This document shows, piece by piece, positions 34,557 to 45,512 of a stretch of DNA of 64,000 nt; positions within the stretch are counted from its first letter, which is position 1, and each line of letters opens with the position of its first letter. The position numbers and the translations under genes are program-made. Below the pieces are notes generated by a model that saw only the letters and a list, made by a program, of their open reading frames with translations, searched no databases and was not told where the DNA came from. This stretch comes from Edaphochlamys debaryana (lineage: Eukaryota > Chlorophyta > Chlorophyceae > Chlamydomonadales), in the NCBI GenBank assembly GCA_016858145.1, contig JAEHOE010000001.1:3472001-3536000 (forward strand). Reading direction: 5' to 3'.

Positions 34557-36716
34557 TCACGCGAACCGGTCCAGGCGGACGCTTATTGTGCGCCCGTCGA
34601 TCTGGCTGTTGTTCAACTTCTCGCACGCCTGCGCGGCGTCATCCTTCGTCGTGAAGCGGACCGTGCCGAAGCCCCTGCAGGGAAGGAAGAGGCAACATTG
34701 GTCATACACACATCGACCGCATGCAAACTCTCTCTCGCACGGTAACAGCATGCTGGACGCCTGCCAACCAATCCGTCGAGCGTCCCCCAACTGGCAAAGC
34801 CGTGACCCCCCAATGCCCATGCCACGTCCCGCCACGCCGTGCCCCGGCCCACCTGGACCGCCCCCAGGAGTCGTACACCACGTCCGCGCGCTCCACTCGC
34901 CACTCCTTGAAGTGGTCCTTGAGCTGCTGCCACTGGCAGGTCCACGGCAGGTTGTGGACGACCACCTGGACGCGGGAGCGGGAAGGGATTCAACAAGGAT
35001 CTGCAAAGGCCCCCAGGACTCTTCAGGAATGAGCATTCGCATCGGCAGCAATGCTGGCCGACTGCAAGGAGGAGTCCTTCCCACTCCCAAGGTCCCGAGA
35101 TCGCGAGAGATCCCGCACCACAACACGGCTTTCCGACCAGCGGTCAGGGCCATGGACACAGCCTGCCCGCCCCAGCCCTGAGCAGCTGCGGCCCCAGCGC
35201 GCACCTGCAGCCCGGACGGCTCGCCGGTGGGCTCCATGCCCCCCATGCCCGGCACCGGCACGGCGGGGTACGGCATCCCCCCCATCATGCCCTGCATGGG
35301 CATGCCGCCGCGGCCCCGGCCACGGCCCCCGCGGCCGGTGGGGTCTGCGGCAGAGGAACAGGAGGGGAGAGCTTGTCATGGTGGGCCTGCCCATGCCGGG
35401 ACCATATACATCAGAGCCTTTGCCCCACCCGCATGGAGATCCCGCGCTTGGAGCTACCCCCCCGGAGCATAGAGGTCGGACTCTTCTCTCCAGGCACCCG
35501 CCGCGCCGCAGCAGCCGAGTCTGCATTGCGGGGCTCCCAGCAGAATGATCCGCCGTGCTAGTCAGAACCGTGGACGCGACATCCCTCCGAACCACCCAGG
35601 GATGTGCTGCGGCCACGGCCTCGCCCCCCTGCTCCAGCGCTCCAGGAGCCTCCCGCCCGCCGCCGAGACCGGCAAGCGCTCCGCAGCGGCCGCACGCTCC
35701 AGCCGCTGGCGCCCTCCGTTGCTCCGCCTCCAAGGTAGGCTCCGGGCTGGTGAGCTAGTCCCCATGCCCTAGGATTGCGCTGCCGCTGCTGCCGCCAGAG
35801 ATCCCGCAGCCGCCCGACAAAACCCAGCTAAGAACGAGACACACCAGCCGGGAAGTAGTAGTAGCCGGGGTGGTACATAGGCGCCATTTGCGGGTAGCCA
35901 TAGGCGGGGTAGGCGCCCCGGGCACCGCGGGCGCGACCGCGACCGCGACCACCGCCCCGGAAGTTGCGTGGCGCACCCTGCAGAAAAGGCGCGTGTCAGT
36001 TGGCGGTTGGCATGCGTGACATCGCCGGACCACCTGGCTCCCTCTTCGGGCGCCCGCCGAGCCCCAGCGGCAGCCAAGAATCCCCGTCCTTACGACCCGC
36101 CCCTTCGTTCAGCAGGCTAGAGCCCCCGGCTGGTTTAAGCGGTGACATGGTCGGGCTCACCTCGGGCGCGGCGCCCTCGGGGCCGGTCACGTTCACGGCC
36201 TTGGACCGTCCATCGGGCCCAGCCTCAACCTCAAACTCGACGGCCTCGCCCTCCCGCAGGCTGCGGAAGCCCTCCGAGTTGATGTTCGTCTGCGCGGCAG
36301 CAGCACCGGCCCGTAATACGGGACCTCCGGTTAGGGTTGCCTCGTCAATCAGCACTCAGCAATTGCCCCTACTGCTTAGGCAAGCGAGCGAAGCCGCCCG
36401 CTCCCGCAGCTGGGACTGTCGCGCTGGATGCAGAGCCGCGCCAGGCCCCGAGCCCGTCGCCACGGGTCGCTGAGTAGTGTGTGGCTCCAGTGTCGATATA
36501 ATTAGGCCAATGCGCTGGGCGGCTTCCGCTGCGAGCTGTTTACTAGGGCCCAGTGCTGGTCTCGTCGGCCAAACGCCCGCACCCTGGCGAGAGCTGCGCT
36601 GGCCTGACCTGGTGCACGAAGAGGTCCTCGCCGCCTCCCTCGGGCGTGATGAACCCGAAGCCCTTGGTCGCGTTGAACCACTTGACGGTTCCCCGCTGCC
36701 TGAGCTGCTCGCCCAT
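34557..36716 (-). CDS. NAB1: NAB1, cold-shock domain plus RRM translation repressor
   Basis: A 246-residue cytosolic RNA-binding protein. In Chlamydomonas NAB1 binds LHCBM mRNAs and holds them in translationally silent mRNPs, thereby trimming the photosystem II antenna. Exons: 36716-36609, 36289-36161, 35977-35845, 35344-35205, 34965-34853, 34674-34557. Domains: a cold-shock domain at about 1-78 ([29 protein letters not shown]); an RGG-type linker ([15 protein letters not shown]) that carries the arginine-methylation sites in the known protein; a Gly/Met-rich hinge; and a C-terminal RRM ([19 protein letters not shown] with RNP1-like RGFGTVRF). Both cysteines known as redox and nitrosylation switches in Chlamydomonas NAB1 have counterparts (WTCQW and AQACEKL). 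Length and layout match the known protein almost exactly, so the call is firm. It lies head to tail behind the coiled-coil gene. Confidence 0.96.
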
Positions 36717-37040
36717 TCCCGCGACCCTCGCTCAGTCGGCGGTCGTGGGTGCCAGTTTTGGGCGGCGTTGAGGGCACGTGCTGCCCGCAGACGGTGAGGG
36801 CGGGTGCGAGGGGGCACAGCGCGCGCGTGCAAGCTGCTCCCCCAGTGCACAGAGATGACTTGCACGACACGCCGTACAGACGCGAGATCCTTGTGCTTCC
36901 GCGCTCCCAGGCGCTCTTCACTTGTGTCTTACATTGCACTTCCTGTGTTCGTTCAGCTCCACGTCTGGGACGGGCCAACCCACGGCCCGCGAGCACCACC
37001 GCATGCCCCATGCCGCGACCCCCGAAAACCCTGTCTGTGC
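36717..37040. promoter_or_regulatory. NAB1 upstream region overlapping coiled-coil gene 3' UTR
   Basis: Only 324 bp separate the coiled-coil stop from the NAB1 start, both on the minus strand. A minus-strand TGTAA (36932-36928) about 110 nt after the coiled-coil stop leaves roughly 200 bp for the NAB1 promoter and 5' UTR. Confidence 0.55.
36928..36932 (-). terminator. TGTAA poly(A) signal, coiled-coil gene
   Basis: TTACA on the plus strand reads TGTAA on the coding strand, 109 nt past the stop at 37041-37043. Confidence 0.6.
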
Positions 37041-40000
37041 TCAGCGCGCGCCGGGCTCGAGCTTCTTGAGCGCCGATGACAGCCGGGTGGACAGCCGGTT
37101 GCGCCACGCGTCAAACGCGGGGTCGACTGTCGATGCGGAGCTGTCGCGCCGCTCCGAGCTCGCCAGGTCGTCCTCGATGAGCATCCTGTGCATAAGGGCA
37201 ATCGATTCTTAGAGGCGCTTGCGGATCTCGCCGATGGCCACCCTAGCGAAAAGGCGATTCTCGCATTCACGCGACAGCGCTTTTTGGGAGTTAAGTTAGT
37301 TGCGCAAGGGACGTTGCACTCTCACCGGTTGAGGTACTTGGCCGCCTTGCTGCCCGGGCTGCGGGTGGGCGTTGCGCGGCTCTCTGCCCGCTGCAGGCGG
37401 TTCACGGCGGGGCTCGCGCTGGGGCTGAACGTGCGGGGGTCCACGCGCGCCTGCAGGTATCACAGGGCGATGGGGTGGAGGATTGTCACTTCGGGGGGGG
37501 GGTCGAAGAGTGGCGAAGAGTGTTCAGGGCTGCTCGTGTAACCAGAGAAATAGGGCGCGGCGGAGCTGGCGAAGGGGGTGTGCGCTGGGGAATGCCTCCA
37601 GGGCAGGGTTGAGCCGGTTGCGCGGACCCGCTGGCCGCACTCACAAGTCCGCTGCCTCGCAACTGGTGGCTCTAGCCGCCCTGTTGACTGGACTTGGCGC
37701 GACACTGCCCTCGCTGGGAAGCCGAGTGCCCCTGGCCACTGCGGCTCACCTCTGTGCGGTCCAGCGCGCTCAGCAGTCCGCTGCGTGCCTCGTGCGAAGC
37801 GTTCATGGTGCGCTGGTACTCATTGCGGGCCGCCCTCAGCGCCTGCAGCTCCGCGTCGAGCTCAGTCGCCATGCCCAGAGCCCCGCCGCCGCCAGCCGTC
37901 GGGGCGCCGTAGCTGGTGCTCGGGTCCACCGGCGCGAAGCCTCCGGGCGTCTGAGGCAGGTCCGTGGAGGCGGCATAGCGGCTCGTTGTGTGGAACGTAC
38001 CCATCGAGTCAGCGGCCTAAAGCGGTGGGGCAGGGGCAGATACGCCGCTCAGGGCACTTGCAGCTACGGACAAACGGATGTGTGGCTGTGCTTGTGCCGG
38101 TCACGCTGGCCCCGGCGCTCCGCGAGCATGGCATTGCCTCCTCAGCTCCAAGAGCTCACCAATGACGGGGCGGTCTCCTCCGTCAGCGCTGTCCGCAGAC
38201 GCGGGGAGGTGACGATGACGTTGTGCAGAGCCAGCTGCTGGCGCAGGCTGCGGGCGTCCCGGTATGCGGCGTCCAGCTCGGCCTGGTGCGAGGAGGGGTG
38301 AGGGGAAATGAGTGCAGCCCCCCCGGCACCAGGCCCGAAGTCCACAGCGCCGCACCTGCTTGTCGTAGAGTTCGGCCTTGAACATAGCCGCCGCATCCCG
38401 CAGCGCCCGTTCCAGCTCAGTTCGTCTCCGTGTCTCCGCCTCGTGCAGCGCCTGCAGCTCCTCCACCTGAAGGGGCCACGAGCCGCCCAGGGGCAAGAGG
38501 TCAGCGTCACCACGGGCGCACGGTACTCAAGGGCGGCAGCTGCAGCTTGAGGCCTGCCAGGCTATGACCCAATGCTTGCCTGGCGGCTGAGCTCGCTGCG
38601 CTGTGCCTCGCGGCGGCCCTCCTTGCCCGCCATGTCCGCCAGGCGGTTGCTGATGCCCGACACCTTGCTGTCCAGCTCGTCCTGCAGCCAAGGACAAGGA
38701 TAGGGCTTTACGGCAGGCAAAAGGTGCGCGCCCCAGTTGATGGCCATTAATACACCTGTGTCCTCCCCAACCGGGCCTCGTCCCACTCGCCTGCAGCGCC
38801 CGGTAGCGAGCCGCTGCGTCCTCCTGTGCCGCCGCAAGGCGGGAGTTCCAGGAGCCATGCAGCAGCTCCCTCTCCGCGGCCGCCTTGCGGTTGGCGTCGT
38901 CCAGGCGGTCCTTCCACTGGCTGTCGATCTCCAGCTCCCGCGCCGCCGCCTTGCGTTTGAGCTCATCTGCACGTTGAGCATGCAACCCATGCCATGGTCA
39001 GAGCACGCCGGCAACGCAGTAGGGCCGCACGGTGCTCTGGCCCTTCCTGGGCATCCGGTTTGCTCGTGCCCTACTGCGGCTACTAACTCAACCTCTAGCT
39101 GCTCGCATATTTCCGGCACTCACCCAGCTTCTTGCGGTACTTGGACTCGACGTCCGCCATGCGTGTCGCCCACGACTCCTCTGCCGCCGCCCGCTCCGCC
39201 GCCCACTTAGCCCGGGTCTCCTGCTCCCGCCGCGCAGCAGAGGTCTCTGCCTCCTCCAGCCGCCGCGACGCAGCCCGGTCCGCTGCGAGGCGCTCGGCCG
39301 CAGCTGATTGCTCCAATGCCTTGCGCTCCGCCTCGGCCGCTTGCTCCAGCGCAGCGCGCTCAGCGGCTGCCGACTGCTCCAGCGCAGCCCGCTCCCCAGC
39401 GGCGCGGGCGGTGGCCTCCTCCAGCGCAGCCTCCAGCGTGCGCCGTGTGTCCTCCAGACGCGCTGCCCAGCTCGCCTCCAGCTCCGCCCGCTGCGACATC
39501 AGCTGGGACTCCCAGTGCGCCCGGTCAGCGTCGTGCAGCCGTTGCTCGTCCTGGAGGCGCGTGCCTGGGCGGACCCGACCACAGCACCATTTCAGGTTGG
39601 CACCCAGCGACCAAATGGCGTCCAGCATCACACTGCGCCGCACCCTCCAGGCTTGCAGCGCATGCGCCCTGCCCGGTGCCGCCCGACTTACGCCACAACT
39701 GCTCCAGCTCCACGACCTTGGCCTGCCAGCCGAGGTCCGTGTCCCGGATGCGTCGCTCCCACTCCGTCACCTCCTCGGCAAACTTGCGCTCGCACGCTGT
39801 CATGCCGTCACGCAGCCGCTTCTCCCAGTGCTGCTCCACCTCCTGAGAAGCGGGGGTTTCCGGCCATTGGTCACATGCACCGCGCCCGGCACGGTAGATC
39901 CCACGCACCTAGGTTCTAAGCCGACGCTGCCTAGGCAATCAAGCTATCATGCACGCCAGCACGCGCCCTGGCATCCACCTGCATGCGGCTGATCCAGCTC

Positions 40001-41958
40001 CGCTCGGACGCATCCAGCTTGACCTGCCAGGCGCTGTCCAGGTCGCGCAGCTTACGCTCAGAGTCCTACAAGGCAGCACCAGGGGCACCCTTATGAAGTG
40101 CAGACGCACATGGGGGACATGGCGCCTCGTGGAGCACCTGGACCACCGCTACAGGGCGTAAGGATGGAAGGAGCAGCGAGGCACGGCTCAGCTTCGCATG
40201 TACGGCTGAGGGCGCTCACCCGGATCTTCTCCTCGTTCTCGGCGGCCAGGCGCTCCAGCTTGCGGGTCCAGTCCGTGTCGATAGCGGTCTTCTCCTTGGC
40301 GCTCAGCTCGATGTCCTGAGGGAGAGGGGTGAACCCTTCAACACCAACTCGGCGCCTCAACGTAGCAGAGGACCGATGGCCAGACATGCATGCCTGAGGT
40401 TCCACCTGCACCGCACGCGTGGCCTCCCGCTTGGCCGCATCCGCTAGGTTCTTGGCCACCTCCAGCTGGTGCTCCAGCTCCTGCAGCGTGGGCGGAGCGA
40501 GAGCGGTTGGACAGGCTATCGAAGGCGGCGCCATAGAAGAGCCCTTGGCCCAGCTCCATGCAAGCAGCGCACCTCTTTGTCGTGCGCCAGCTGCTTGTTC
40601 TTGGCGCTGAGATCCCGGATCACCCGCTCAGTCTCCTCCCTATCCAGCTCCAGGGTCTGAAGCTGCAGGGCGGTGAGACAGTGACAGGGGAAGCGTATCA
40701 GCTGCAATCCAGTGTTGCCCTCAGGACGGTTTGCTAGACGCCATCTTGGCGCAGTGATCTCCCCAGACGCTATCTTGCTCCATACGCCCTTGACTCCACC
40801 TTGGCCCGCGAGTCCTTTAGCATCCTTTCCAGGTCGTCCGCCTGCGACTTGATGTCGTCGATCTCGTCCTCGAGCGCCTCAATGCGCCGGTCCTTGTCCT
40901 TGAGCTTCTGCTGCACAGCACCGCCCTCAGACTGCACCTGCTGCCTGAGCTTCTCGACCTCGGTTTCGTAACCGTCGGCCTTGGCCTGGCACCAGGAGAG
41001 AAAGTGCAACGAGCGGGGGCTTCAGTGCCGGCCCACATGGCAATGCTTGCTGATAATGAGATCCCCGACATGCACACACCTGCGCGTCCTTCGCCTGCTT
41101 GGTAGCCTGCTGCAGCTGCTCCTCTAGAGCGTGGATCTGCTCCTCAGCTTGACGGATCTGGAGCGCCTGGTCCTCGCAGACCTGTGCGTAAACCCCACGG
41201 GACGTGTGTCAGTCGGCTAGCTGGAGGACGACAGGGTGGCCGCTGGCTACCCGCCGACGCTGCATTCGCCATCGGTACTGAGCAGAGTACTCACCCGGTT
41301 CGCCTCCTCACGGATGGCCTGCTCTTCGCGTCGGCTAGCAGTTAGCTCCTGCTGCAGCTGCTCGATGGCAACCTGGGCATGCAGCGCAGTCGGGGCAACG
41401 ATGTTTGGGGGCCAGGGGATGAGTAAACCTCCTGGTTACCGTACTTCCTCCGCCTCTTCCTCATGTACCGGCTCCGCCGGTACCATGCTCCGCCTCTTCC
41501 TCATGTACCGGCACGGCTTGGTAGGGTGGACCGCAACGGACATCAGGTCCAGCCACACGCTGCGCCTGCTGTAGCCGAGGCGAGCCACACGCACTGCTGG
41601 TTCCCGCCCCCAGTCGCCCACACACCTGCCAACCCTGCCCCACCCAGGTCAACAACCCCTCCCCGTAAGGCGTGCACGCCTAACTCTAATCCCCTCGGAC
41701 TCTTCAGCTTATCAGCAACGGTGCCCACGAAGATCCCACTTGCCTTGGTCTTGTACAGGAGCTTACCGCGCTCCTCCTGTGGATGACACGGGTGGCAGGG
41801 CATGTGTTTGGAGCCCGTGGCCAGCGACCCCCAACAGCGCTGCACCCGCCTGCAGTCGCCTTTGATGCTCTCACCAATTCAGCGTTGGCCTGCTTGAGCT
41901 CCGCGTCCTTCTGTTTCAATAGGCTTTGCAGTTCGCGCTCCCGGCCGACCGTTGACAT
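37041..41958 (-). CDS. 821-residue coiled-coil protein of unknown function
   Basis: I do not recognise the family. It is a long coiled-coil protein with no TM or signal peptide, so a cytoskeletal, centriolar or ciliary scaffold is possible but unproven. Exons: 41958-41875, 41776-41744, 41372-41295, 41181-41080, 40985-40800, 40656-40573, 40480-40406, 40315-40220, 40065-39979, 39842-39692, 39564-39124, 38966-38791, 38681-38580, 38466-38356, 38282-38160, 38016-37750, 37450-37326, 37185-37041. They sum to 2466 nt in frame. Nearly all of residues 1-640 is heptad-like Glu/Lys/Arg/Ala/Leu sequence with recurrent Trp (ADRAHWESQL, DSQWKDRLDD). It includes four tandem 11-residue units of type ERAALEQSAAA. 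The last 180 residues are Ser/Pro/Thr-rich and end in a short helical piece (SALKKLEPGAR). Three introns are best read as GC-AG (donors after 41744, 38791 and 38580). It is divergent from the Rab gene. Confidence 0.82.
39263..39394 (-). repeat. four 33-bp tandem units encoding 11-residue repeats
   Basis: On the coding strand the units read ERAALEQSAAA, ERAALEQAAEA, ERKALEQSAAA and ERLAADRAASR. Hendecad repeats form a slightly right-handed or straight coiled coil rather than the usual left-handed heptad coil. Confidence 0.85.
41448..41512. repeat. 25-bp direct repeat, 40-bp period, with stem-loop between
   Basis: The 25-mer beginning CTCCGCCTCTTCCTCATG occurs at 41448 and again at 41488. Between them GTACCGGC-TCC-GCCGGTAC (41465-41483) is a perfect 8-bp stem with a 3-nt loop. 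It lies inside the second intron of the coiled-coil gene. Confidence 0.9.
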
Positions 41959-42489
41959 AGCTGTTGATCCCTGACCATAGAGAGTGTGCTATAGAGATCA
42001 CGCTTCTAGCACTCCCGGAGGCCGTTGAGGGGTCAACCTTTCGGGTCAATCAATCCGCAGAGAGGTTGCAGAGGAGCTCGGCACAGCGACCTAGTGCAAT
42101 GCTTGGTCGCGATGGTGGTCACAGTGAAGTCAAGGATGCTTGGCGAGCGGTGTATCGCGGCACAAGGTATATCGCAGCACAAAGACAGCCGGCTTCCTAC
42201 GCGTCACTTGCGCTGGGAACGGCCCTTTATGTCAGGGCATCAAAGGTATTTCAATAGTGCTGTGTGGCGGAGCCTGGGCCCTCGCAACATGAGTGCCGTG
42301 AAGGCTGAAGGGGCAGAATGGCAAGCGTTGAAGCCCCGAGAAGCGTGTCGCGACGCATACACGGTTCGCTTTGCAAGTTGAGGTTGACCTCGCTCCTTGA
42401 GTCAATCGCCACACCCTAGTCTGCGACAATCCGTGCGCGACCATGTGCTGGCACAAGTAGCTGTGACATGCGCCACATGCCCCGCCGGG
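41959..42489. promoter_or_regulatory. shared divergent upstream region, coiled-coil gene / Rab
   Basis: 531 bp lie between the two divergent start codons. The stretch is less GC-rich than the exons around it. No named element was identified. A minus-strand open frame just beyond this region is discussed in the findings. Confidence 0.45.
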
Positions 42490-43958
42490 ATGGGCAACAG
42501 CTGCTCAGGTGTCCAGCGACACGCAGGCAAGCGCGCGCGGGCGGGCCAAAACCCTTTCGCCGAACCCAAACCAACGCACCATCCCGCCTCTGCCCCGCCC
42601 TCGATGGACAGCGCCTTCGTCTGATTCTCCTCCGCTACCGTCGCTGCTTGGGTCACCAGCTCCTGCACCTGCGGCACCGCTCGGTAGGCAAGGCTATCGT
42701 AGAAGCGCAGTGCCGCCCTTCCCCCCCTCCGCAGGGGGGTTGCGGAGCATGGTTGCGGGTAGTCGTTCGGCAGTGCTCCGCAATGTTGATGCACTCTGCT
42801 GGCCTTGCTTGTCGCGTCACTCGTCTCCCGTGTCTCCTTTCCCCCTCCGCCCTTCGTGATTTGTTCTGCTCTCAAGTTTGCTCGCCCACTCCCTGGCCTC
42901 TCATCACGCCGCCCTCACGTAGAGGGAGCTGGCTTGGGGCTACCACCGCGCATCAAGGTGGTCCTCCTAGGAGACTCGGTGAGCAATGTTGCCAGTCGTC
43001 GGCGCAGGCCCCCCATCACCCCCCATCACCGACCTCGTCTTCCCCGTATGTTTGTTTACCCATGACCGCAGGGCGTGGGGAAGTCGTGTCTGGCACTGCG
43101 CTACACGCGAGGCTGGTTTGATGCAGGCAGCAAGGCCACCGTGGGCGCGGCCTTCAGCTGCGTTACCGTGGCTCTGCCGCACAGTGGGCCCAGCGCCAAG
43201 ATAGACTTATGGGACACCGCGGGCCAAGAGCGCTACCAATCTCTGGCGCCCCTCTACTACCGCGGCGCACACGCCTCCGTCATCGTGTACGACGTCACAC
43301 AGCGGGAGACGCTGGCAAAGGCCGCGTGGTGGCTGGACGAGCTGAGGCGATACGCGGGGCAGCACATGGGTAGGCGCACGGGGTCAGAACGGACGGATAA
43401 CCGACGCAGTTATCCTGGCCGCGTGCTAATGCCTGGAACTTGGCCGGTCCAATCTAGCGATAGGACGCCGCCCGCTCCTTGTGCTCCGGGTCAGGGCGTC
43501 TCGTAATTATAAGTTTTCACCCTTGTCCCCTCCTCGCGCAGTGCTCGTCCTTGTGGGCAACAAGACGGACCTCGCGGACCAGCGGCAGGCCACCGAGGAG
43601 GAGGGCAGGGCGCTGGCGGACAGGTGGGGGTGACGGCGTGGGGTGACATCCTGCTGTGTTACCGGGTTCACAAGTGGTCCGCTCTGTGGTGAGTCTCCCT
43701 GTGGGACCTGGAGGTGGCGGTCTCGGCTCGGCCCTGGGCTCGACCATCGGTCATCAAGAGTCGGCCGTCGCCATGCAGCAGACTCAGCCGTGTGCCCCTC
43801 CCCCATGGTGCAGCATTGGCGCACACTATGTGGAGACGTCTGCTGCCACCGGCTCGCACGTGGCCGAGGTGTTTGAGGGCATCGTTGCCCAGATGGCTGG
43901 CGGCCTGCCGCTGTCCGTTAACGCAGTGGCGGCGGCGCCCACGCCCTCCGTGTTTTAG
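42490..43958 (+). CDS. Rab5-family GTPase of ARA6 (RABF1) type
   Basis: A 199-residue small GTPase, probably acting in endosomal membrane traffic. Exons: 42490-42508, 42923-42978, 43072-43369, 43542-43623, 43814-43958 (600 nt, in frame). All G boxes are present: GDSGVGKSC (G1), TVGAAF (G2), WDTAGQERYQSLAPLYYRGA (G3 and a Rab5-type switch II), VGNKTD (G4) and ETSAAT (G5). The C-terminus ends APTPSVF with no cysteine, so it cannot be geranylgeranylated like ordinary Rabs. The best first exon, only 19 nt, encodes MGNSCS, a consensus for N-myristoylation (Gly2, Ser6) with a neighbouring Cys for palmitoylation. This is exactly the arrangement of plant ARA6, which also lacks C-terminal Cys. Exon 1 is inferred from frame and motif. 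An alternative first exon at 42749 (MVA) fits less well. Exons 2-5 are firm. Confidence 0.8.
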
Positions 43959-45512
43959 CGTGGAGCGGTACCAATCTAGCTGGGAATCGAAAGCCGGTGG
44001 GGCAATGCAGCGTGCTGCTAGCCGGATCTGGCCCCGCAGCCGGTATTGCGACGAGTCAAGGGCCAGGGGCCATCGCCAGTGAGGCCTTGGCAGAAAGCTG
44101 GCTGACGCATGCCACGCATTGCAATTGCATTAGGGCGGGGAGGGGCGAATAGGGAACGGAGGCGAACTGCATTGACTTTGGCCTGAACTGCGGTTGGGGC
44201 ATGTCGGGCCATGTCGGCGGCCAAGATGGGCAACACGTTCCGCAGTGGCATCAAGCACTCTGCGGCGGCCAAGGCCGCCATGTCGGCGGCCAAGATGGGC
44301 GTGAAGCGCGGGCCGCCGTCGGAGGCGGCCAAGGCCGCCATTTCGGCGGCCAAGAAGCGCAAGGCGCAAGCGGTTTAGGGGGCGGGGCCAGGGCGGGGGC
44401 GGGGCCAGGGCAGGGGCCACTTGAGTTGACATTGAGGTCAGCGCTCTGCACTGGATATGGGGGCTGAGATTACGCCCCGCAGCGTAATTGCAGGATGTGC
44501 ATGTAGATAGCAAGCTTGCTGGGAGGTGGGCGTTGAGCGGGAGGTCTCCTCGTTGAGCTGGGCTCCATGCAAATTGTGAAGGTTGGGCATGGATCGGGTT
44601 ACGCGGAGGCGCTGGTCTAGTGTCCAGTCCTTGCGGGCTGTCCGCCGTCCGTATGGAGCCTTGCAAATAAGCCTAGGAATTACCAGACTCCAGGACGTCC
44701 AGGTCCAGGATGACGTGTGTCAAGGACACGGTATAACAGGATGGTTGCCCCAGGGCCTCAACGACCCAACGCCCGCACCCCTGGCGCAGGGTGGTTGTGG
44801 CGAGTGTCCAGCACGGCAGATAGGTTGCTTCCTGCGTCCATGCGGACTGTATCCCGACTCGCATGCGCCGCCCTCAGCTTCTGCCGGTGTATTTCAGCGT
44901 GACATAGCCTGGACCCCGTGCACAGCTCGTGCCAAACTCAACCCACACAGTCCCCCCGCCATGCCAAATTCCCGCACAGCGTCCGCCTCTCAAGCACCCG
45001 CTCTCCGGCTCACGTGGATCGCTCACTGCGCCTCACTGCCACCAAACTGGTCAAAACTGGAAGGAACACGGCGCCAAATGTTGGCGACGACTGCCATAAG
45101 CCCGTTCCGCAGCCACTGGAAACAGCCCGCCACTTCTGGACTAAGCCGTCATCTGCGGGGCCCACACAAGTGTCCGTATCCTGTCCAAAGCCGTGATGTA
45201 ATCCTGGGTCCAGCACACTGACTGTGCAACAACCACGCAAGATGCTTTGGATGCCCAGTACCAAATACAAGCAAACCTCCTCCTGCATCACAGACGAGGC
45301 CTTTCTCCCCCGCTAGACCGTCCGTTCCAAGATGTCCATAAGCTATGCCAGCGCTGGCCCATCCCAACCGGATCCGGCCAAGCAATCTTCCTCCCGTTCG
45401 CTCGGCTGGACGGGCCCAGCACTTGCCCCACCCCCGCAGCAGCTGCCTCCGCCCCGCCGCAGCCGGCCCCACAGCGGCCGCGCCCCCGAGGGCGGCGCTA
45501 TGCGGCGCGCGC
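43959..45512. other. convergent interval between Rab and malic enzyme genes
   Basis: It contains the 3' flanks of both genes and the NUMOD3-like small ORF at 44211. Apart from that ORF and a GC-rich stretch just after it with repeated GGGGC(CA)GGG blocks (44380-44415), I see nothing structured. No clear TGTAA signal was found for either gene. Confidence 0.45.
44211..44378 (+). CDS. small NUMOD3-like basic repeat ORF (55 aa)
   Basis: ATG to TAG with an in-frame stop upstream. The peptide is almost wholly two and a half copies of a unit like KHSAAAKAAMSAAKMG and PPSEAAKAAISAAKKRK. This pattern (G-x-K-x-S-x-x-x-K-x-x-I-S-x-A) is that of the NUMOD3 DNA-binding module found in tandem in homing endonucleases and in some algal proteins. 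It could be a free-standing small gene, a last exon of an unrecognised gene, or a relic. No nuclease domain is visible nearby. Expression is unknown. Confidence 0.4.
   Translation: MSAAKMGNTFRSGIKHSAAAKAAMSAAKMGVKRGPPSEAAKAAISAAKKRKAQAV

Noticed and set aside
42749..42760. Alternative Rab first exon ATG GTT GCG G
   Set aside because: It keeps frame but has a poor donor (GTAGTC) and lacks the myristoylation motif that fits the Cys-less C-terminus. Kept only as an alternative.
43960..44666. Minus-strand frames of 114 and 178 residues over the NUMOD3-like ORF
   Set aside because: They are antisense shadows of the repeated GCC/GGC-rich plus-strand units.
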